NCBI GenBank assembly: GCA_940671915.1
Contig: CALNVZ010003435.1
Coordinates: 14,627,439 to 14,691,438, forward strand
Reading direction: 5' to 3'
Source of the DNA: Paracentrotus lividus
Lineage: Eukaryota; Echinodermata; Echinoidea; Camarodonta; Echinidae
DNA: 64,000 nucleotides
A program made the position numbers and the translations under genes. Positions 48,501-57,802 of the stretch are shown here, one piece after another (the stretch's first letter is position 1; every line of letters begins with the position of its first letter). The notes under the pieces were generated by a model. It was not told the origin of the DNA. It worked only from the letters and a program-made list of their open reading frames with translations, and made no database searches.

Positions 48501-51500
48501 GTTGTTTGTTTGTTTGTTTGTTTGTTTTGTTTGTTTGTTTGTTTGTTTGTTTGTTTTTTTTGGGGGGGAGAAACAGCAGATTAGAAGTTGTACATGTATC
48601 TAACTGTAAATGTATCAAGTTTAACATCATTTCTTTATTTCCCTTCTTTTCTTTGGGCAGAAAGGACAGTTCTTAATATTCTGAAACACATGCCTAAAAC
48701 CGGGATCCCAGAAGACATACCACAGTAAGTTTAAATATACAAGACATGTACTTGACCTATTTTTCAAGAAATGATTATTTAGTTGCAGCATTTACAGATG
48801 TTATTTAGCCATGATTGGAAATGAAAATGAAAATGGCCTGTTTCTCGAAACATTCATAAGTCTAAATTCGTGGAAATCCCATTGAAACACGTTTTAATTC
48901 TAAAACACATGCCCCTATGGGTTGTCCAAGAACTTAGACTTACTACGGTCTTGAGGAATGGGCCCCAGCTGTTTGCTCTTATAGCAGGGTAGATTAAAGA
49001 ATAGAACATTTTTTTGTTTTTTTCTCTATGCAGAGACTCTTGTCTACGTTGTGTGGTACACGGTAATGGTGGTATTGCACATAGGACAAGGCTTGGTGAC
49101 GTCATTGATAACTTTAAAGAATAGAACATTTTGTTGTTTTCTCTATGCAGAGACTCTTGTCTACGTTGTGTGATACAGGATAATGGTGGTATTGCACATA
49201 GGACAAGGCTTGGTGATGTCATTGATAACTTTAAAGAATAGAACATTTTTTTGTTTTCTCTATGCAGAGACTCTTGTCTACGTTGTGTGATACAGGGTAT
49301 TGGTGGTATTGCACATAGGACAAGGCTTGGTGATGTCATTGATAACTTTAAAGAATAGAACATTTTTTTTGTTTTCTCTATGCAGAGACTCTTGTCTATG
49401 TTGTGTGATACAGGATAATGGTGGTATTGCACATAGGACAAGGCTAGGTGATGTCATTGATAACTTTAAATTTGTTATGTTTTCTCTATGGCAGAGAATC
49501 TTGTCTACGTTTGTGTGGTACAGGGTACGGTGGTATTGCGCACATAGGACAGAGACTTGTGACGTCATTGATAACTTTGATGTGGTGTTCAGGTAAGTTG
49601 TTTCTCTGTGTGACTGTGATTTTTTTTTTTAGATTTAAGATAATAAATAGGAAAATGGTGATGACAATTCATTGTGTTTTCAAAGGAAAATTTCATGAAG
49701 TGTTTGCTTATAATTCAAATTGTTCTTCATCAAAATAGACATTTCGATGTTATATTTATAGGATGAAGAGTTTTGCACCGTCAAGGTGGTTGGAAAGCCA
49801 CATAAACCTGATTAATTTGAGAGTCTTTTTTAACAATAGCAAGGAAATTTAGAAATAATCATTTTCCCTTGTTAGTACAGTAAATGGACTCAGTTACCAA
49901 TGATAGGCAAGCAGAGAAGAGATTTCCTTAGGTGAAAAGAAAAAAAAAAAAAAAAGGAAAGGAAATAGCCTGTAGATCATAATATTTTGAGATCTGTATT
50001 AGATGTATGAGTCCCAAGTAAGTAATATCTGTAATAATTTTTTATTTAAAAAGTTCTTCAAGGTTAGCAAGGAGCATCAATACAAGAATATTGTTGTTGT
50101 TTTTAGATTTTGCGGCCCTTTCATTCATAATTTGAATATTTACGTAATATTTTGGTACATTTAGCAACCACACTTTAGCTCTCAGCGATGATTAAATCAG
50201 CATCTATCATCAAGCATGAAAGAAACATTGGGCATAAGATCACTGTTTTATGGTATAAAAACTTGTACTCATATTTTTTTCTACAGGTTGAACTCTGCAC
50301 CTGTCATTAACCATGAGAGTGACGTCGGCCGTAAGACCACAATCCGCATGGCTTATCCCGAGAGTGCGTTCAGACGTCCAGAGCAGTACGATCCTGGCTG
50401 GACGTTTGTCGTCATGGTGTTCAAGCCCCTGGACCTCGTCTGGCTAGAAACCATCATAAGAGGTCGCAAGATGGTAAGATTCGATGATATAGACCACTTT
50501 TGTTATGATAAGCATGGATACAACAAGATTTTGTAGATGACAAGGCAATTCTTTACATCCCAATTAACCCGTTGGGGACTGAGCCCGAATATATTCGGGC
50601 TGAGGTCTATGGGAAATGTGTGTTATAGCCAAATCAGCTCGTCTCCAACAGGTTAAAACATGAGTAAAAATATGTGTTCAGCCACACACACCCAATAAAT
50701 ATCATACTATCCCAGCCAGGAGAAAGATGAATAGAGTCTTTTATAAAGACATTTTCAGCTTGCATTGAAATTTAAATTAATTTCTTCTTTCGGGGGATAA
50801 AATCTAAATGATAATTAGATAATTCATGTAGGGCAGCCGCTATATGAACATACTGTAATGTGCTTTAAAAAAGTACATGTAGCAGAGCTCGAACAATGCT
50901 ACTGCATAGACACAAAAATAAAAATAATTAATATAAAGCATCTAAAAATAAGAAAGTCTTCAAAATTTTGAAAATATAACAAATAGTTGTCCCCGCCGAA
51001 CGAGTTCGAGCAGGGGACTATGAAACGGGCTCCGTACGTGTGTATGTGTGTGTGTCCGTCCATCCGTCCGTCCGTGCGTCCGTATGTGATCAAAATCTTC
51101 AATTTGCTACTCCTTCGCCATTTTTCGTCCGATTTCGATTCCGTTTGCTTTATATGATAGCACTAGGTGATGGCTACCAAACTTCTTCACAGAATTTTGA
51201 CCTTTGACCTTTGACCCTGATTTTTGACCTATATTGTTAATTGGCTACAAAATGCTACTCCTTCGCCATTTTTCATCCGATTTCGATTCTGTTTGCTTTA
51301 TATGATAGCACTAGGTGAGGGCTACAAAACTTCTTCACGGAATTTTGACTTTTGACCCCTTTGACCTTTGACATTCATTTTTGACCTATATTGTTAATTG
51401 GCTGCAAAATGCTACTCCTTCGCCATTTTTCATCCGATTTCAAATCCGTTTGCTTTATATGATAGCACTAGGTGAGGGCTACAAAACATCTTCACGGAAT

Positions 51501-54500
51501 TTTGACTTTTGACCCCTTTGACCTTTGACCTTNNNNNNNNNNNNNNNNNNNNNNNNNGTACCAATGTACTATATATTCATATTAGACACCTTTTTGATAA
51601 TGAATGTATTATCATACATTTCTTCTTTAAATTCTTTTTTGTTGTTGGCAGTTTGATCCACGATATACTCTATTTGTGTGAAATTCTTAGTTTTCTGGAC
51701 CGCGCAAGAGCAGTTATCTACCAATGCCATTTGGTTTGAGATGCAGGTGACAGTCATATGATGAAACATATTTAATTTAAAGTGTAATTGAAATGTGTTA
51801 TTCCTCTGGCGTTATTAATATGTCTCATATTATGTATGTATTGAAGAGTGCTAAGTCTGCGCAACCTAAAATTATGGCCTAAAATTAAATACAGAAGTAA
51901 ATAGTTATTTAAGATTCATCAAGCGTTATCTCCATTCTTGATATTCTAATGCATCATTTAGAACAACAAATAAATCAAGAAATTATTACCGGAACAATTT
52001 CTTTCACGATTTTTAAGAGGGTTTGTCATTTTGTGCACAAACTGGATAGCTGCCATACTTGCACATGTCTATATTGATAGGCAGTCCCTATTTTTGGGAA
52101 AGAAGGCAGCATTATACATTATACAACCCTTTGCTCCTATTTTTTGGAAAATTCTGTGGCACAAGTCATCTATAGGAGAATACAGAAATGTCCTATTTTT
52201 TAAAATTTGTATTCCCACTTTTGTCCCTATATTAGGATTACAATGTGGCAGGTATGTAGTGCCGCATTTTTTTGTTGTTGGCTTTGTTTGTTTGTTGTTT
52301 GTTTGTTTTTGTTTGTTTGTTTTTGTTTGTTTGTATTTTTGGGGGGGAGAAAGCAGATTAAGAAGTTGTATCAAGTTTACATACCTGTAAATGTTATCAA
52401 GAGTGTTAGGGCACTTATGTTTCTTTTATTTCCCTTTAATTCTTATGGGAGAAAGGACAGCTTACTTAGGTACTTCTGAACAACACTTGACCACAAAGGC
52501 AGATCAGAGGACATACGACAGTATAAGTAATTAAATATAGTACAAGACATTTGTACTTGATGCTAACATTTTTCAAGGAAATGATTTTATAGTTGCTGAT
52601 TTTACAGATGTTATTTAGCCATAGATTGGGAAAATTCGAAATGAAATGTGACCTGTTTCATCACGAAACATTCATAGTCCTATATTCGATGGAATCATTG
52701 AAAATACCGTTCTATAATATCTAAACAACACATAGCCCATAGGGTTGTTCCAAAGACTTAGACTATACTCCGGTCATTGAGCTGGGGATGGGCACAGCTC
52801 GTTTGTCTATATAGCAGGGATAGATATAAAGAATAGAAACCTTTTTTTTAGTTTTTTTTCCTATGCAGAGACTCTTGTCTAACGTTGTGTGCGTACACAG
52901 GTAATGGTGGTATTGCACATTAGGACAAGGACTAGGTGACGTCATTGATAACATTTAAAATAGAACATTTTGTGTTGTTTCTCTACTGCAGAGACTCTTG
53001 TCATACGTTGTGTCGGATTACAGGAATAATGGTGGTAATTAGCACATAGGACAAGGCTTTGGTGATGTCATTGATAACTTTAAAGAATAGAACATTTTTG
53101 TTTTCTCTTAGCAGAGACTCTTTGTCTACGTTGTGTGAAATACAGGGTTTTGTGTAAATTGCACATAGGACAGAGGCTTTGGTGATGTCCATTTCGATCT
53201 ATTTAAAGAAATAGAACATTTTTTTTGTTTTCTCTATGGCAGAGACTCTTGTCATTGTTGTGTTGATACAGGATAATGGTCGAGTATTGCACAGTAGGAC
53301 AAGGCTAGGTAGATGTCATCGAATAACTTTAAAAGAATAGAAATTTAGTTTGTTTTTCTCTATGCAGAGAATCTGTCTAACGTGTTGTGGGTAACAGGGT
53401 AAGCGGTGGGATTGAGCACAATAGGACAGAGAGCTTGGTGACGTCATTGAATAACTTTGATGTGGTGTTCAGAGAAGCTGTTTCTCTGTGTGATGTTGAT
53501 TTTTTTTTAGATTTAAGATAATAAATAGGAAAATGGTGATGAAATTCATCTGTGTTTTCAAAGGAATAATTTCATGAAGCTGTTTGCTTATAATTCAAAT
53601 TGTTCTTCATCAAACATAGAACATTTCGATTTATATTTATAGGTGAAGAGTTTAATGCACCGTCAAGGTGGTTGGGAAAGCCCAACATAAACCACCTGAT
53701 TAATCTGAGAGTCTTTTTTAAACCCGAATAGCAAGGAAATATTAAGAGAAATAATCATTTTCCTTTGTTAGTACAGTAAAATGGACTCAGTTACCACATG
53801 ATAGGGCAAGCAGAGAAGAATTTCCGTTAGTGAAACAAAAAAAAAAGGAAAGGAAATGCCTGTAGATCATAATATTTTGAGATCTGTATTAGATGTATGA
53901 GTCCGGACAAGTAAGTAATATCTGTATTAATTTTTTATTTACAAAAGTTTTTCAGGTTAGCTAAGGAGCTGCAATACAGAAATTGTGTTGTTTTTAGATT
54001 TTTGCGGCCTTTCATCTCATATTTGATATTACGTAATAATTTTGTACATTTAGGCAACCACACTTTAGCTCTCAGCAGATGATTAATCAGGCCATCTATC
54101 ATTCACAAGCATGACAAAGAACACTTGGGCAATAAGATTCCTGGTTTTATGCGATACTGAAAACTTGTACTCATCATTTTTTTCTACAGGTTGAACTCTG
54201 CACTGTCATTAACACATGAGAGTGCGTCGCGTAAGACCACAATCCGCATGGCTAATATCCCAGACGAGTCGTCACGACGTCCAGAGCAGATACGATCCTG
54301 GCTCGGACGATTTGTCGTCATGGCTGTTTTCAAAGCCCCGGACCTCGTCTGGCTAGAAACCATATAAGAGGTCGGCAGATGGTAAGATTCGCATGATTAG
54401 ACACATTTTGATTATGATAAGCATGGACTACACAACAGATTTATGTACAGATAGACAAGGCATATTCTTATACATCCCAATTACACGAAGTTGGGGACTA

Positions 54501-57500
54501 GAGCCCGAGATACTATTCAGGGCGCACGTGTCTAATGGGAAATGTGTGTTACTATAGCCAAAATCAGCATCGTCTCACACGAGTTAAAACATGAGTAAAA
54601 ATAGTCAGTTCAGCCCACACACACACAATAAAATATCACTATCCAAGCCAGAGAGAAGATGAAATAAGAGTCTTTCTATAAAGACAATTTTCAGCCTTGC
54701 ATTGGAAATTTAAATTAATTTCTTTCTTTCGGGGATAAATCTAAATAGAATAATTACGATAATTCAATTAGGCAGCAGTCCTATATGAACATATGTAATG
54801 TGCTTAAAAAAAAAGTAACATGTAAGCAGAGGCTCGAACAATTGCTACATGCATAGACACAAAAATAAAAATAATTAATTATAAAGCATCTAAAAATAAG
54901 AAAGTCAATTCAAAATTTTGAAAATTAAAATAGCTTTTCCCGCCGAACGAGGTATCGAGCAGGGGGACTATGAAAACGGGCTCCGTACGTGATGTATGTG
55001 TGCTGTTGTCGTTCCATCGTCCGTTCCGTGCGTCAGTATGTATCAAAATCTTTCATTTGACTAACTCCCTTCGCATCTTTCGTACCCGATTTCGATTTCC
55101 GTTTGCTTTAAATATGATGCACTAGGTGATGGCTACCAAATCTTCTTCACAGAATTTTGACCTTTACCTTTGACCCTGATTTTTGACCTATATTGTTATT
55201 GGCTACAAAATGGCTACTCCATTCGCCATTTTTCATCCGATTTCGCATTCTGTTTCTTTATATGATAGCACTAGGTGCAGGGCTAAAAACTTCTTCACGG
55301 ATTTTGGATTTTGACCCTATTGACTTTGACATTCATTTTTGACACTATATCTGTTAATTGGCTGCAAAATGCTACTCCTTCGCCATTTATTGCATCCGAT
55401 TTCAAATCGTTTTGCTAATAGATAGCACTAGGTGAGGGCCTACAAAAACATCTTCACGGGAATTTGACTTTTTGACCCTATGAACTATTGACCTTTGATT
55501 GTATACTTATATGTACATTGGCTACAAATGCTATCCCTTCCCATTTTTCTTCCGATTCTCGATCCGTTTGCTTCTATGTGATTGCACTAGGTGATGGGCT
55601 ACAACAAAATTTTCTTCAACACGAATCTTCTTGACCTTGACCTTGACCCTTTTATTTTTTATCCTATATTGTTAATTTGGCTACAAAATGCTACTCTTCA
55701 CCATTTTCATCCGATTTTCGATTCGTTTGTTTATGTTGATAGCACTAAGGTGAGGACTACAAAAATTCGTCACGGAATTTGAATTTTGACCCTTGACTTT
55801 GATCCTCAATTTACTTATATTGTACATGGCTTACAAATGCCTACATCCTTCGCCATTTCTATCATCCGATTATTCTGGATTCGTTTGCTTTATGTGATAT
55901 GCACTAAGGTGAGGACTACAAAACTACTTACAGAACTATATTGACTATAATATAGACCCTTTGACTTTGCCTTGACCTTTGACCTATATTTATAGATATA
56001 TGGCTTAAAAAATGCTACTTCTTCGCATTTTTTACCCGATTTCGATTCTGTATTAGCTATATGTGATAGCACTGATCGTGATATAATGGGAATTTTACAT
56101 TATCGGCGGGGACATATTACGCATCGCGTAATTTACTAATCCACTTGTTCTTTTTGAAACTCATTAAATATGCCAATTTATGCACATTTTTCAAAATTCA
56201 CAAAAAAATGCTTGAACTTCTTCTTTATATGTTGACCGATTTTGGTTTGTTTTTGTTCCATATGGTAGAGCTACATGAGTTTCACCAAACTTCTACACAG
56301 AATTTTGAAATTTTGATTAGAAAACTATTTATGCTAATTTATTCAAAATTTATTCAAATATCACAAAAAATGCTTCTTCTCCTTCATTTTTCCATCAACT
56401 TCAACTCCGTTTGTTTTATATGATAGCTATAGGTGGGAAAACAAATTTTGTACACAGAATTTTGAAACTCATTAGATATGCTAATTTATGCACATTTTTC
56501 AAAATACACAAAAAAAAAAGTTCATCTTCTTCTTTATTTGTTGACCGATTTTGATTTTCTTTGTTCCATCTGGTAGAATTACCTGCATTTTACCAAACTT
56601 GCACATAGAATTTCGAAATTTTGCCTAGAAAATCAATTATGCTAATTTATGCAAAATTTATTAAAAAATAACAAAAAATGCTTCTTCTCCTTCATTTTTC
56701 GATCAATTTCAACTCCGTTTGTTTTATATGATAGCAATAGGTGGGGAAAGCAAAATTTGTACACAGAATTTTGAAACTCGTTAAATATGCTAATTTATGT
56801 GCATTTTTCAAAATACACCCCAAAAAAATTCATCTTCTTGTCTATTTGTTGTCCGATTTTGATTTTCTTTGCTCCATCTGGTAGAATTACCTGGCTTGCG
56901 TTTTACCAAACTTGCACATAGAATGTCGAAATTTTTTGCCTGGAAAATTAATTATGCTAATTTATGCAAAATTTATTCAAAAATAACAAAAAATGCTTCT
57001 TCTCCTTCATTTTGTGATCTATTTCAATTCTGTTTGTTTTATATGATAGCAATAGGTGGGGGAAATAAAACTTCTGCACAGAATTTTGAAACTCATAAAG
57101 TATGCTAGTTTATGCGCATTTTTCAAAATTAACAAAAAAAGCTTCTTCTCCTGCATTTGTTGATCAATTTCAATTGTGTTTGCTTTTTATGATACCAGTA
57201 AGTACATGTAGGGGATACAAAACTTGTTTCTTTTCATTCACTACTAGTGTCAACAGGGCAAATATTTAAAAGTTGTATTTCTTTGCCAGATGCATGATTT
57301 AGGACCACATCATTGATGTGCTTACCTAGTTACTTTTTTCCATTGGGAGTTTTTTCCAAATTTTAACAGCTATAGTTCCTGGCGTTTTTGTGCGAGGTAG
57401 TTTTAGAAGCAGTTTAAATGTCTCGATCCACTTTTTCTGTATACCCTGTAAATGCAAGATAGGAATTTAATTTATTGATATCTAAAACCATTACCACTTC

Positions 57501-57770
57501 ATCACTAATGATGTATTTCTTTGCCTATGTTTTCATTGAATGCTACAGAACAGTGGAAGTGGATTCTGGAAAAAAATTCCGCTCAGTGTGCCCATACCAA
57601 CCAAAGATTTCCGTATATTCAACCCAGAGATTCTTCAGGATACAGCCAAGATGATGGGGTACAAACTCAATGACGGGAAATCAGATAAGGTGACTGAAAG
57701 GACATGTGCTGGTTATATTCAAAGAGAAGAGGAGGAGAAGGGTCTTGAGAGGGAGATAGTAGAGAGAGAG

Positions 57771-57802
<32 letters not shown>

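Noticed and set aside
48854-49441. 195-residue minus-strand open frame made of repeats
   Set aside because: It is the antisense shadow of the five-unit motif-L array; its apparent repeats come from the exon units on the other strand.
49300-49596. Plus-strand open frame running through array units 3-5 and ending in DNFDVVFR
   Set aside because: It crosses intron-like T-rich spacers and AG sites between units and enters the motif in the right frame only in parts, so it is not a plausible exon as a whole.
52069-52374. Lys/Thr/Asn/Gln-rich minus-strand frame
   Set aside because: It is the reverse of the GTTT microsatellite in the probable assembly duplicate.
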